From the NCBI RefSeq assembly GCF_012273515.2, contig NZ_CP050975.2:6138001-6202000 (forward strand): a stretch of DNA of 64,000 bases. The letters run 5' to 3'. Position 1 is the stretch's first letter; every line of letters starts with the position of its first letter. Below are positions 16,769 through 25,568 of the stretch, piece by piece. A program made the translations under genes and the position numbers. The notes beneath the pieces are model-generated. The model was given only the letters and a program-made list of their open reading frames with translations. It was not told the DNA's origin and made no database searches. This DNA is from Streptomyces sp. RPA4-2 (GTDB taxonomy: Bacteria > Actinomycetota > Actinomycetes > Streptomycetales > Streptomycetaceae).

Positions 16769-18697
16769 GTGGATTCATCCTTGTCCGGGCGTGGTCGTCA
16801 CAGACGCCGGATACGCATCGCCGTTCCCGTCGCCGCCGCGACCCTGGCGGCCGCCGTCGGCGGCGCGCTGCTGATGTCGTCCGCGAACGCCGCCACGACG
16901 CAGTCGGCGCCGACGGCCAGGCCGGGCCACCCGTCGCCCGGCCTCGCCACGCTGGAGAAGCGGATCGCCGCCGCCGTCGCCAGTGACGGCACGGCGGGCC
17001 CGTCGACCCCGAAGCCCTCGCGGGGCGCGAGCACGGGCACGGACGCAGGTACGGGTGCAGGTACGGGTACGAGTGCGGGGGCGACCTCGGGCGCCGGCAC
17101 GTCCACAAGTACAGGCGCGGGCATAGGCGCGGGCACCGGCACGAGCGTCGGCGGGAGCGCGGCCACCGGCTCCGTCGATCCGAAGATCATCGGTGGTACC
17201 ACGACGACCATCACCACGGCTCCGTGGATGGCTCAGCTCTGGTACACGGACGACAAGGGCACGAGCAGCACCAGCGACGACACCGGGTTCTTCTGCGGTG
17301 GCGCGGTGGTGGCGCCGACGAAGATCCTCACCGCCGCGCACTGCGTCAAGGGCTACGACTGGAAGGCCCACGGGGCCGTCCTGACCGGCACCGGTCAGCT
17401 GCCCTCGGACGGCGGTACCAACCTGCACGGCGGCACCGTCTCCGGTGTCTGGCGGCAGTGGAACCATCCCTCGTACAGCGCGTCGGCCATCGACAACGAC
17501 CTCGCGGTGCTCACGCTGCCGGGCCCGGTCAAGGCCAAGCCGATCCGGATGACGACGTCGGGCGACACCGCCTCGTACGCGTCCGGCACCAAGGCCACGC
17601 TCTACGGCTGGGGCCGCACCACCTCCACCACGCAGGACATCGCCGAGAACCTCAAGACGGCCACGCTGCCCCTCCAGTCCGACACCACGTGCGGCCGTTA
17701 CTACGGCACGGACTTCGTCAAGGGCCACATGGTCTGCGCGGGCAACCCGGCGACCGGCAGCGACACCGGCACCACCTCGGCCTGCAACGGTGACTCCGGC
17801 GGCCCGCTGATCGTGGGCGGCCGCATCGTGGGCGTCGTCTCCTGGGGCGTGGCGGACTGCGTGAAGAAGGGCGCGTACAGCGTCTTCAGCAAGGTCAGCA
17901 CCTATGTGGGCGCCGCCTTCCCGCGCGTCGACGACACGAACCTGAGCGGTGACCACAAGGCGGACCTGTTCGTCCGCCAGGCGTCCACCAAGACGCTGTA
18001 CGAGAAGGACTCCAACGGCACCTCGTTCGGGGCCCGGCAGTCGTGGGGCTCCTGGAGCACGTCGAACGTGGTCCTGCAGGCCGACCTCGACCGCGACGGC
18101 TACCAGGACGTCGTGGAGCGCCGCAGCTCCAGCGGTGACATCCACTGGTGGCACTTCCTGCCGTCCACGGAGAAGTGGGCCGACACGAAGATCTTCACCA
18201 ACTGGAAGACCCGCACACGCGTCGTCGCCCCCGGCGACGTCACCGGTGACGCGCTGCCGGACCTGCTCTCCGTCGACTCCGGTGGCGTCCTGTGGATCTA
18301 CCCGGGCAAGGGCAACGGCACCTTCTCGGCCCGCGTCGAGGTCGGCTCCGGCTGGAACCAGTACAACTCCCTTCGCGGGCATGGTGACTTCAGCGGGGAC
18401 GGCAAGGCCGACCTGATCGCGCGCAGCGGGACCGGCTCGTACGTCTACCTCTACAAGGGCACCGGCAAGGCGGGCAGCGGGGCGTTCTCGGCCCGCGTCA
18501 AGGTGCGCACCTGGGGCGGCTACAACGCCTTCGACGCTCCGGGTGACGTGACCGGCGACGGCAGGGCCGACTTCCTGGCCCGTACGCCCGGCGGCACGCT
18601 GTATCTGTACCCGGGTACCGGCAAGGCCACCAGCGAGATCTTCGCCACAAGGATCAAGATCGGTACCGATTTCGGGCAGTACGACATCTTCGGCTGA
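16769..18697 (+). CDS. Secreted trypsin-like serine protease with C-terminal VCBS/FG-GAP repeats
   Basis: 642 residues, GTG start with AGGGGGGAC 6 nt upstream. The signal peptide has a basic start (GRGRHRRRIR), a hydrophobic core and AxA near residue 44. A Thr/Gly/Ser/Ala-rich linker (about 85-130) precedes a chymotrypsin-fold domain beginning IIGG. The catalytic His is in TAAHC, Asp in DNDLAVL and Ser in GDSGGP. Cysteines fit the usual disulfides. The C-terminal about 250 residues carry four or five repeats with Ca-loop-like cores (D-x-x-G-D-G-x-x-D and variants), probably a beta-propeller for substrate or wall binding. It is bracketed by two terminators, so it is an independent unit between rho and the LCP gene. 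Confidence 0.92.
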   Translation: MDSSLSGRGRHRRRIRIAVPVAAATLAAAVGGALLMSSANAATTQSAPTARPGHPSPGLATLEKRIAAAVASDGTAGPSTPKPSRGASTGTDAGTGAGTGTSAGATSGAGTSTSTGAGIGAGTGTSVGGSAATGSVDPKIIGGTTTTITTAPWMAQLWYTDDKGTSSTSDDTGFFCGGAVVAPTKILTAAHCVKGYDWKAHGAVLTGTGQLPSDGGTNLHGGTVSGVWRQWNHPSYSASAIDNDLAVLTLPGPVKAKPIRMTTSGDTASYASGTKATLYGWGRTTSTTQDIAENLKTATLPLQSDTTCGRYYGTDFVKGHMVCAGNPATGSDTGTTSACNGDSGGPLIVGGRIVGVVSWGVADCVKKGAYSVFSKVSTYVGAAFPRVDDTNLSGDHKADLFVRQASTKTLYEKDSNGTSFGARQSWGSWSTSNVVLQADLDRDGYQDVVERRSSSGDIHWWHFLPSTEKWADTKIFTNWKTRTRVVAPGDVTGDALPDLLSVDSGGVLWIYPGKGNGTFSARVEVGSGWNQYNSLRGHGDFSGDGKADLIARSGTGSYVYLYKGTGKAGSGAFSARVKVRTWGGYNAFDAPGDVTGDGRADFLARTPGGTLYLYPGTGKATSEIFATRIKIGTDFGQYDIFG

Positions 18698-18739
18698 AAG
18701 AGCAGGTGAGCGCGTTCCTGTCCGGACGCGCCGAGCCTT

Positions 18740-18774
18740 CGATGTGCCCATCGCGGTCGGCGGTGGGCACATCG
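18740..18774 (+). terminator. Terminator after the secreted protease
   Basis: 15-bp stem with one G-T wobble (18740-18754 with 18760-18774) and a 5-base loop, 43 bp after the stop. It separates the protease from the LCP gene. Confidence 0.7.
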
Positions 18775-18824
18775 CGTTGTGCAACCCTTTGCCGAGTTTC
18801 CCCGTCTGACGGTACGGAGTGACC

Positions 18825-18899
18825 ATGGAGAAGTACGTGTCACGACCGCAGACGGGCCTGGCCCTGACAGACAGGGGTAACCGACAGTACGAGGACTGA
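18825..18899 (+). CDS. Candidate 24-residue small ORF before the LCP gene
   Basis: ATG with CGGAG 5 nt upstream, ending TGA 8 nt before the LCP ATG. The peptide begins MEKYVSRPQTGLAL and is mostly polar. About 80% of third codon positions are G/C, no more than mildly supportive at this length. It could be a short leader peptide coupled to the downstream gene, or chance. No family recognised. Confidence 0.25.
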   Translation: MEKYVSRPQTGLALTDRGNRQYED

Positions 18900-18907
18900 G
18901 GGAGCAC

Positions 18908-20047
18908 ATGCCTGCCGAGAGCACGCCGGGACCCGGGACACCGGGCGAGTCCGGCACGAGCCGTCCGCGCCGCCGTGCGAAGGGCAGCCGCCGCAAGCCG
19001 CGGGGAACGCGACGCAAGGCGCTGCTCATCACGGCCTGGACCGCGGCGGGCATCGTCGTGCTGGGCGGCACGGGCGTCGGGATCCTCTACTTCAAGCTCA
19101 ACGACAACCTCAAGACCGTCGACATCAACCAGGCCCTCGGTTCGGACCGGCCCCTGAAGGCCGACAACGGCTCCGAGAACATCCTGGTGCTGGGGTCCGA
19201 CACGCGGTCCGGCGGCAACGAGAAGCTCGGCGGCGGCGTCGACGACGGCAGCGCCCGCTCGGACACGGCGATGGTCGTGCACATATACCAGGGCCACAAG
19301 AAGGCCAGCGTGGTCTCCATACCCCGCGACACCCTCGTCCGGCGCCCCTCCTGCACGGACGCCAAGGGCGTCACCCACGACGCCGCGACCGGCGTCATGT
19401 TCAACTCCGCGTACTCCACCGGTGGCGCCACCTGCGCCGTGAAGACCGTCGAGTCCCTGTCCGGCATCCGCATGGACCACTACGTCGAGGTCGACTTCAG
19501 CGGCTTCCAGAAGCTCATCGACGACCTGGGCGGTGTCTCGGTCACCACGACCAAGGACATCAAGGACCCCGACAGCCATCTGAACCTCACGGCCGGCCCG
19601 CACACGCTCGACGGGCGGCAGGCGCTCGGTCTGGTCCGCACCCGGCACGGCGTCGGTGACGGCTCCGACCTCGGCCGCATCCAGCTCCAGCAGGCGTTCA
19701 TCAAGGCCCTGGTCGACCAGGTCAAGCACCTCGGCGTCCTGACCAGCCCCGCGAAGCTCTACCAGCTCGCCGACACCGCCACCAAGACCGTCACCACCGA
19801 CTCCGACATCGGTTCGGTCAAGGACCTCGCGTCCTTCGCCGACGGTCTCAAGGGCATCGGCTCGTCGCACATGAACATGGTGACGATGCCGGTCCAGTAC
19901 GACAGCGCGGACGCCAACCGTGTCCTGGTCGACGAGGCCAAGGCCAAGATGGTCTGGAACGCCCTCAAGGACGACCGGGCGGTTCCGAGGGCGGCCACCG
20001 AGGGCACCGCCACGGGCACCGCGAAGGGCGTCGTGAACGCCTCCTGA
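18908..20047 (+). CDS. LCP (LytR-CpsA-Psr) family glycopolymer ligase
   Basis: 379 residues with GAGGGAG before the ATG. The N-terminus is cytoplasmic and basic ([17 protein letters not shown]), then one membrane helix (about 38-60: [23 protein letters not shown]), then the extracellular LCP domain. Signatures: [52 protein letters not shown] and the arginine-containing [19 protein letters not shown]. The family transfers wall polymers such as teichoic acids from undecaprenyl carriers to peptidoglycan. That suits the nearby wecA/tagO-type gene at 25569, which makes the lipid-linked precursor. Confidence 0.92.
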   Translation: MPAESTPGPGTPGESGTSRPRRRAKGSRRKPRGTRRKALLITAWTAAGIVVLGGTGVGILYFKLNDNLKTVDINQALGSDRPLKADNGSENILVLGSDTRSGGNEKLGGGVDDGSARSDTAMVVHIYQGHKKASVVSIPRDTLVRRPSCTDAKGVTHDAATGVMFNSAYSTGGATCAVKTVESLSGIRMDHYVEVDFSGFQKLIDDLGGVSVTTTKDIKDPDSHLNLTAGPHTLDGRQALGLVRTRHGVGDGSDLGRIQLQQAFIKALVDQVKHLGVLTSPAKLYQLADTATKTVTTDSDIGSVKDLASFADGLKGIGSSHMNMVTMPVQYDSADANRVLVDEAKAKMVWNALKDDRAVPRAATEGTATGTAKGVVNAS

Positions 20048-20086
20048 GCCCCGTGCGCAGGCCCTGAGCGGCCCGTACACCTGCCC

Positions 20087-20113
20087 GGGAATAGATAATC
20101 CATCCCCCCGGTT
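20087..20113 (+). promoter_or_regulatory. SigR-type promoter for rpmE
   Basis: GGGAAT at 20087-20092, an 18-bp spacer, then GTT at 20111-20113. This matches the SigR consensus GGGAAT-N18-GTT. It lies about 100 bp upstream of the rpmE start. From established knowledge, S. coelicolor rpmE is a SigR (thiol-stress) target, which supports the call. Confidence 0.75.
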
Positions 20114-20216
20114 TTGGGGGATGCGCCCAGTCCTGGCAGACTGGTACGTCGGCTCCGGTTCACGCACCCGCATCCCGCGGCGGCGACCCGGCGCCCTCCC
20201 GAAACTAGGAGACACC

Positions 20217-20438
20217 TTGAAGCGCGAGATCCACCCCGAGTACGTCGAGACCCAGGTCAGCTGCACCTGTGGCGCGTCGTTCATCACCCGCAGCACGATC
20301 GACTCCGGCACCATCCGTGCCGAGGTCTGCTCCGAGTGCCACCCGTTCTACACGGGCAAGCAGAAGATCCTCGACACCGGTGGCCGCGTGGCCCGCTTCG
20401 AGGCCCGCTTCGGCAAGGCTGCCGCTGCCAAGAAGTAG
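20217..20438 (+). CDS. rpmE: 50S ribosomal protein L31, zinc-binding form
   Basis: 73 residues from the TTG at 20217 (LKREIHPEY), with AGGAGA 5 nt upstream. The longer frame from 20121 has a Pro/Arg-rich, non-L31 start. Cysteines in VSCTCGASF and EVCSECHPF form the zinc ribbon of the C+ form, so it requires zinc. The [17 protein letters not shown] end is canonical. The SigR-type promoter upstream links its synthesis to thiol stress and zinc loss. prfA follows. Confidence 0.96.
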   Translation: MKREIHPEYVETQVSCTCGASFITRSTIDSGTIRAEVCSECHPFYTGKQKILDTGGRVARFEARFGKAAAAKK

Positions 20439-20447
20439 CGAGCCCAC

Positions 20448-20495
20448 AGCGCCGGTCTCCGGCGTCCCCGGCACGGGGGCGCCGGGACCGGCGCT
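20448..20495 (+). terminator. Stem-loop after rpmE
   Basis: Arms beginning AGCGCCGGTC (20448-) and ending GACCGGCGCT (-20495) pair with one bulge around a GC-rich loop, then TTTG follows. It lies 10 bp after the rpmE stop and may reduce readthrough into prfA. Confidence 0.6.
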
Positions 20496-20612
20496 TTGCG
20501 GTGCAGCCCCTTCCCCCAGGGTCCGGACCCCGTCAGGACCCTGGGGACCCCCACGCCGTACCTACGTCCCCGAGCCCGTCACGGAGCGGGGGACAGTCCA
20601 TTGGAGCCGGAG

Positions 20613-21689
20613 ATGTTCGAGGCGGTCGAGGAACTCATCGGTGAACACGCCGATCTGGAGAAGAAGCTCGCTGACCCGTCGGTCCACGCCGACCAGGCCA
20701 ACGCGCGCAAGCTGAACAAGCGCTACGCCGAGCTGACCCCGATCGTCGCGACGTACCGCTCCTGGAAGCAGACCGGGGACGACATCGGGACCGCGAAGGA
20801 GTTCGCGGCCGACGACCCCGACTTCGCCGCCGAGGTCAAGGAACTGGAGAAGCAGCGCGGGGAGCTCACCGAGAAGCTCCGGCTGCTGCTGGTCCCGCGC
20901 GACCCCAGCGACGACAAGGACGTCATCCTGGAGATCAAGGCGGGCGCCGGCGGCGACGAGTCCGCCCTCTTCGCCGGCGACCTGCTGCGCATGTACCTGC
21001 GGTACGCCGAGCGCGTCGGCTGGAAGACCGAGATCATCGACTCCACCGAGTCCGAGCTCGGCGGCTACAAGGACGTCCAGGTCGCGGTGAAGACCAAGGG
21101 CGGCCAGGGCGCCACCGAGCCGGGACAGGGCGTCTGGGCGCGCCTGAAGTACGAGGGAGGCGTGCACCGCGTGCAGCGCGTGCCGTCCACCGAGTCGCAG
21201 GGCCGCATCCACACCTCCGCGGCCGGCGTGCTGGTCACGCCGGAGGCCGAGGAGGTCGACGTCGAGATCCACGCGAACGATCTGCGCATCGACGTCTACC
21301 GCTCCTCCGGACCCGGCGGCCAGTCCGTGAACACGACCGACTCCGCGGTGCGCATCACGCACATTCCCACCGGAGTCGTCGCCTCCTGCCAGAACGAGAA
21401 GAGCCAGCTGCAGAACAAGGAGCAGGCGATGCGTATCCTGCGCTCCAGGCTCCTCGCGGCGGCGCAGGAGGAAGCGGAACGGGAGGCCGCGGACGCCCGC
21501 CGCAGCCAGGTCCGTACCGTCGACCGCTCCGAGAAGATCCGTACGTACAACTTCCCGGAGAACCGCATCTCGGACCACCGCGTCGGATTCAAGGCGTACA
21601 ACTTGGACCAGGTCCTCGACGGCGACCTCGACGCGATGATCCAGGCCTGCGTCGACGCGGACTCGGCGGCCAAACTCGCCGCCGCGTAA
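20613..21689 (+). CDS. prfA: Peptide chain release factor 1
   Basis: 358 residues from the ATG at 20613 ([19 protein letters not shown]), with GGAG 5 nt before. It reads UAA and UAG stops. The GGQ motif (residues 235-237 in [10 protein letters not shown]) triggers hydrolysis, and the RF1 recognition region lies around 185-195 ([16 protein letters not shown]). The longer upstream frame is unlike RF1. The methyltransferase that modifies Gln237, prmC, is the next gene 37 bp downstream, so enzyme and substrate are probably made together. Confidence 0.97.
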   Translation: MFEAVEELIGEHADLEKKLADPSVHADQANARKLNKRYAELTPIVATYRSWKQTGDDIGTAKEFAADDPDFAAEVKELEKQRGELTEKLRLLLVPRDPSDDKDVILEIKAGAGGDESALFAGDLLRMYLRYAERVGWKTEIIDSTESELGGYKDVQVAVKTKGGQGATEPGQGVWARLKYEGGVHRVQRVPSTESQGRIHTSAAGVLVTPEAEEVDVEIHANDLRIDVYRSSGPGGQSVNTTDSAVRITHIPTGVVASCQNEKSQLQNKEQAMRILRSRLLAAAQEEAEREAADARRSQVRTVDRSEKIRTYNFPENRISDHRVGFKAYNLDQVLDGDLDAMIQACVDADSAAKLAAA

Positions 21690-21726
21690 GAAGCTCACGA
21701 CAACAGCTCAGCCCCGGAGGACCAGC

Positions 21727-22608
21727 GTGCAGCAACATCTTGGGGGGCGACCCCCAAACCCCCGCGGCGTGCTGCTCGCGGAAGTGGCCCAGGCCACCCA
21801 GCGGCTGGCCGACGCCGGCGTGCCCTCACCGCGCAACGACGCGGAGGAGCTCGCCGCCTTCGTGCACGGCGTGAAACGGGGCGAGCTGCACACCGTCAAG
21901 GACGCGGACTTCGACGCCCGCTACTGGGAGGTGATCGCGCGCCGGGAGGCCCGCGAGCCGCTCCAGCACATCACCGGGCACGCCTATTTCCGCTACCTGG
22001 AGCTCCAGGTGGGCCCCGGCGTCTTCGTGCCCCGCCCGGAGACCGAGTCGGTGGTCGGCTGGGCCATAGACGCCGTCCGCGCGATGGACGTCGTCGAACC
22101 ACTGATCGTCGACCTCTGCACCGGCTCCGGCGCCATCGCGCTCGCCCTCGCGCAGGAGGTCCCGCGCTCCCGCGTGCACGCCGTGGAGCTGTCCGAGGAC
22201 GCCCTGCGGTGGACACGCAAGAACGTCGAGGGGTCCAGGGTCGACCTGCGCCAGGGAGACGCCCTGGAGGCCTTCCGCGACCTCGACGGGCAGGTGGACC
22301 TGGTGATCTCCAACCCGCCGTACATCCCGCTCACCGAGTGGGAGTACGTGGCGCCGGAGGCCCGGGACCACGATCCCGAACTCGCCCTGTTCTCCGGCGA
22401 GGACGGACTCGACCTCATCCGCGGCATCGAGCGCACCGCGCACCGGCTGCTGCGCCCCGGCGGCGTCGTCGTCATCGAGCACGCCGACACCCAGGGCGGA
22501 CAGGTGCCGTGGATCTTCACCGAGGAGCGGGGCTGGGCCGACGCGGCCGACCACCCGGACCTCAACAACCGGCCGCGGTTCGCGACCGCCCGCAAGGCGA
22601 TGCCGTGA
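21727..22608 (+). CDS. prmC: Release factor glutamine methyltransferase
   Basis: 293 residues from the GTG at 21727, chosen for GGAGG 7 nt upstream. A second GTG at 21769 also precedes the conserved LLAEVAQATQRL. SAM-binding motif VDLCTGSGAIALALA at about residues 133-147. The catalytic NPPY (SNPPYIPL) near 199-202 is the N6/N5-glutamine MTase signature. An N-terminal five-helix domain with EPLQHITG contacts the release factor. It methylates the GGQ glutamine of RF1 and RF2. Confidence 0.95.
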   Translation: MQQHLGGRPPNPRGVLLAEVAQATQRLADAGVPSPRNDAEELAAFVHGVKRGELHTVKDADFDARYWEVIARREAREPLQHITGHAYFRYLELQVGPGVFVPRPETESVVGWAIDAVRAMDVVEPLIVDLCTGSGAIALALAQEVPRSRVHAVELSEDALRWTRKNVEGSRVDLRQGDALEAFRDLDGQVDLVISNPPYIPLTEWEYVAPEARDHDPELALFSGEDGLDLIRGIERTAHRLLRPGGVVVIEHADTQGGQVPWIFTEERGWADAADHPDLNNRPRFATARKAMP

Positions 22609-22661
22609 TGACGCGCATCCCGTTCCCCAGCCAGCAGTACGTGTACGAGGAGGCCCGCTAA
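22608..22661 (+). CDS. Candidate 17-residue mini-ORF bridging prmC and the Sua5 gene
   Basis: Encodes MTRIPFPSQQYVYEEAR. Its ATG overlaps the prmC stop (TGATG), and its TAA directly abuts the next ATG (TAAATG). The GAGGAGG inside it is the ribosome-binding site of the next gene. The arrangement could couple translation of prmC to the downstream gene. The peptide has no recognised family and the frame may be chance. Confidence 0.3.
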   Translation: MTRIPFPSQQYVYEEAR

Positions 22662-23309
22662 ATGGCACGGCGATACGACACCAACGACGCGACCGACCGC
22701 ACGACCGGTCTGCGTGAGGCCGCGTCCGCCGTCCGCCGTGGCGAGCTGGTGGTCCTCCCGACGGACACGGTCTACGGCATCGGTGCCGACGCGTTCACCT
22801 CGGAGGCCGTCGCCGATCTGCTCGACGCCAAGGGCCGCGGCCGCAACATGCCCACCCCTGTCCTCATCGGCTCCCCGAACACCCTGCACGGGCTCGTCAC
22901 GGACTTCTCCGAGATGGCCTGGGAGCTCGTCGACGCGTTCTGGCCGGGCGCCCTGACGCTCGTCGCCCGGCACCAGCCGTCCCTGCAGTGGGACCTCGGT
23001 GACACCCGGGGCACGGTGGCCGTGCGCATGCCGTTGCACCCGGTCGCCATCGAACTGCTCACGGAGGTCGGCCCGATGGCCGTCTCCTCCGCGAACCTCA
23101 CCGGCCACCCGGCGCCGGAGGACTGCGACGCCGCGCAGGAGATGCTCGGGGACTCCGTCTCCGTCTACCTGGACGGCGGTCCGACCCCCGGCAACGTGCC
23201 CTCCTCGATCGTGGACGTGACCGGCAAGGTGCCCGTGCTGCTGCGCGCCGGGGCGCTGTCGGCGGAGGAGCTGCGGAAGGTCGTACCCGACCTCGAGGTG
23301 GCGAATTGA
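22662..23309 (+). CDS. L-threonylcarbamoyladenylate synthase (Sua5/YwlC/YrdC family)
   Basis: 215 residues. It makes threonylcarbamoyl-AMP from threonine, bicarbonate and ATP, the first step of tRNA t6A37. YrdC signatures: GELVVLPTDTVYGIGADAF (about 28-46), KGRGRNMPTPVLIGS, the RMPLHPVAIELL region, and SSANLTGHPAP with SSIVDVTG for nucleotide binding. It is a single-domain form without the C-terminal Sua5 extension. The ATG follows GAGGAGG. It lies in a translation-related cluster (prfA, prmC). Confidence 0.92.
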   Translation: MARRYDTNDATDRTTGLREAASAVRRGELVVLPTDTVYGIGADAFTSEAVADLLDAKGRGRNMPTPVLIGSPNTLHGLVTDFSEMAWELVDAFWPGALTLVARHQPSLQWDLGDTRGTVAVRMPLHPVAIELLTEVGPMAVSSANLTGHPAPEDCDAAQEMLGDSVSVYLDGGPTPGNVPSSIVDVTGKVPVLLRAGALSAEELRKVVPDLEVAN

Positions 23310-23361
23310 CAGCCCCTGACGCCCCCAGGCTCCCGGCCCCCCTCGACCAGGGGGCACCCCC

Positions 23362-24009
23362 ATGCGTGGCATAGGCACGGGGAGCGCGGGGTCCAACGGT
23401 GCTCCCGGGGGGTCCTTCCGCATCCTCCACGTCAGCACCGGCAACGTGTGCCGCTCGCCGATCACCGAGCGGCTGACCCGCCATGCCCTCGCGCACCGCC
23501 TCGGCGACCCCCTGTGGGGCGGCCTGATCGTGGAGAGCGCGGGCACCTGGGGCCACGAGGGCGCGCCCATGGAGGCCAACGCCGAGACCGTCCTCGCGGA
23601 CTTCGGCGCGGACGCCACGGGCTTCGTCGGCCGCGAGCTCCTCGACGACCACGTCATCAGGGCCGACCTGGTGCTGACGGCCACCCGCGACCACCGCGCC
23701 CAGGTCATCTCCATGGGCCACTCGGCGGGTCTGCGCACCTTCACACTGAAGGAGTTCACGCGCCTCGTACGGGCCATAGACACCGCGACGCTGCCCCCGC
23801 TGGAGGACGGCGTGGTCGAACGCGCCCGTGCCCTGGTGCGGGCCGCGGCGGCGCTGCGCGGGTGGCTGCTGGCCCCGACGGCGGAGGCGGACGAGGTGTA
23901 CGACCCCTACGGCGCGCCGCTGCCGTTCTTCCGGTCCATCGGGGACGAGATCAACGAGGCGCTGGACCCGGTCGTGACGGCGCTGACGGGCGTGCGGGCG
24001 AGCGCCTGA
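23362..24009 (+). CDS. Low-molecular-weight protein tyrosine phosphatase-like protein, nucleophile Cys replaced by Ser
   Basis: 215 residues; the start is uncertain because the first about 20 residues are Gly/Ser-rich and unconserved-looking. The fold is LMW-PTP: phosphate loop STGNVCRSPITERL at about 25-38, SAGTWGHEGAPM, DLVLTATRDHRAQV, and the acid loop YDPYGAPLPFF near 178. The family P-loop is C-x4-C-R-S. Here the first Cys, the nucleophile, is Ser (codon 23434-23436), while the second Cys, Arg and Ser remain. It may therefore be inactive as a phosphatase and bind phosphotyrosine or arginine-phosphate ligands instead. It precedes glyA in the same direction. Confidence 0.85.
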   Translation: MRGIGTGSAGSNGAPGGSFRILHVSTGNVCRSPITERLTRHALAHRLGDPLWGGLIVESAGTWGHEGAPMEANAETVLADFGADATGFVGRELLDDHVIRADLVLTATRDHRAQVISMGHSAGLRTFTLKEFTRLVRAIDTATLPPLEDGVVERARALVRAAAALRGWLLAPTAEADEVYDPYGAPLPFFRSIGDEINEALDPVVTALTGVRASA

Positions 24010-24200
24010 CACGGGCGCGGCCGTGTCGGGCGGGGGCCCGCGCACGGTCGTGGGCGAGGGCGCCGGCCGGGCCGCGCGGCGCCGACGGGATACGGGTCCG
24101 GGCGAGACCGGGCGCCCGCGGGGCCGCGGTTCTACATTGGACGTAGCGCATCTCGCCGCCCAGGACGTGGCGCACCCCCTGCCGAGGTCCGGAGACCACC

Positions 24201-25442
24201 ATGCCGGTCACACACACGCTGGAAGCGGATGTCCTGCGCCGACAGGACCCGGAACTCGCCGAGATCCTGCTCGGGGAGCTGGTGCGGCAGTCGACGACGT
24301 TGCAGCTGATCGCGGCCGAGAACTTCACCTCGCCGGCCGTGCTGGCCGCCCTCGGGTCGCCGCTCGCCAACAAGTACGCCGAGGGGTACCCCGGCGCCCG
24401 TCACCACGGCGGCTGCGAGATCGTCGACGTCGCCGAGCGGGTGGCCGTGGAGCGCGCCAGGGCCCTTTTCGGCGCCGATCACGCGAACGTGCAGTCCCAC
24501 TCCGGATCCTCGGCCGTGCTGGCCGCGTACGCCGCCCTGCTGCGCCCCGGCGACACGGTGCTCGCCATGGGGCTGGCCTTCGGGGGTCACCTCACGCACG
24601 GGTCGCCGGCGAACTTCTCCGGCCGCTGGTTCGACTTCGTCGGCTACGGCGTGGAGCCGCAGACCGGGCGGATCGACTACGAGCAGGTGCGGGCGCTGGC
24701 CCGGACGCACCGCCCCAAGGCCATCGTCTGCGGCTCCATCTCCTATCCCCGGCACATCGACTACGCGCTCTTCCGGGAGATCGCCGACGAGGCCGGCGCC
24801 TATCTCATCGCCGACGCCGCCCACCCCATCGGGCTGGTCGCCGGGGGAGCCGCGCCCAGCCCGGTGCCGTACGCCGACGTGGTCTGCGCGACGACCCACA
24901 AGGTGCTGCGCGGGCCACGCGGCGGCATGATCCTGTGCGGCGCGGAACTGGCCGAGCGCGTCGACCGCGCCGTCTTCCCGTTCACCCAGGGCGGTGCGCA
25001 GATGCACACGATCGCCGCCAAGGCCGTCGCGTTCGGCGAGGCGGAGACGCCCGCGTTCACGGCGTACGCGCATCAGGTGGTCGCCAACGCGCGGGCGCTG
25101 GGCGAGCGGCTGGCCGCGGAGGGACTCGCCCTGACCACGGGCGGCACCGACACCCACATGCTGACCGCCGACCCGGCGCCGTTCGGCCTCGACGGACGCA
25201 CCGCGCGCGGCCGGCTCGCCGCCGCCGGAATGGTCCTCGACACCTGTGCGCTGCCTCACGGGGAGTCGCGGGGCCTGCGGCTGGGCACCGCGGCGATGAC
25301 CACGCAGGGCATGGGCGAGCTGGAGATGGCGCAGGTCGCGGCGGTGTTCGCGGCGGTGCTGCGAGGCGGGAAGGACAGCAGGACCGCACGTGAAGAAGTG
25401 CGGGAGCTCACCGGAAGATTTCCGCCCTATCCGGACCTCTGA
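24201..25442 (+). CDS. glyA: Serine hydroxymethyltransferase
   Basis: 413 residues. PLP enzyme interconverting serine and glycine with tetrahydrofolate. The PLP lysine is Lys234 in TTHKVLRGPRGG. LIAAENFTSPAVLAALGS, NKYAEGYPGARHHGGC and VQSHSGSSAV are the folate and cofactor motifs. Asp and His of the cofactor site are in LIADAAHPIGLVAGG, where most SHMTs have D-x-A-H-x-x-G-L-[IV]-A-x-G. Streptomyces often carry more than one SHMT paralogue, so this may be a secondary copy. Confidence 0.92.
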   Translation: MPVTHTLEADVLRRQDPELAEILLGELVRQSTTLQLIAAENFTSPAVLAALGSPLANKYAEGYPGARHHGGCEIVDVAERVAVERARALFGADHANVQSHSGSSAVLAAYAALLRPGDTVLAMGLAFGGHLTHGSPANFSGRWFDFVGYGVEPQTGRIDYEQVRALARTHRPKAIVCGSISYPRHIDYALFREIADEAGAYLIADAAHPIGLVAGGAAPSPVPYADVVCATTHKVLRGPRGGMILCGAELAERVDRAVFPFTQGGAQMHTIAAKAVAFGEAETPAFTAYAHQVVANARALGERLAAEGLALTTGGTDTHMLTADPAPFGLDGRTARGRLAAAGMVLDTCALPHGESRGLRLGTAAMTTQGMGELEMAQVAAVFAAVLRGGKDSRTAREEVRELTGRFPPYPDL

Positions 25443-25568
25443 GGGGTACACGCACTCGTGTGCACAGCCACTCGTGCAACCATCGTCGCTACCCGGAAGT
25501 CCTCAACCGTATGCGCGCATCGCTAGGGTGTGGGGCTGAGATGGCCAGCGAGACCTGTGGGGAAGCCC

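Noticed and set aside
14418..17108. 896-codon minus-strand frame opposite rho
   Set aside because: Shadow of the GC-rich rho reading frame; composition (Val/Ala/Leu/Gly with Arg/Asp) follows from antisense codons, and rho is unambiguous.
16775..20314. 1179-codon minus-strand frame opposite the protease and LCP genes
   Set aside because: Spans two well-supported plus-strand genes and their terminator; no recognisable domain.
23310..23361. GGGGGC/GCCCCC hairpin before the phosphatase-like gene as a riboswitch
   Set aside because: Only a short GC hairpin; no conserved aptamer pattern could be identified.
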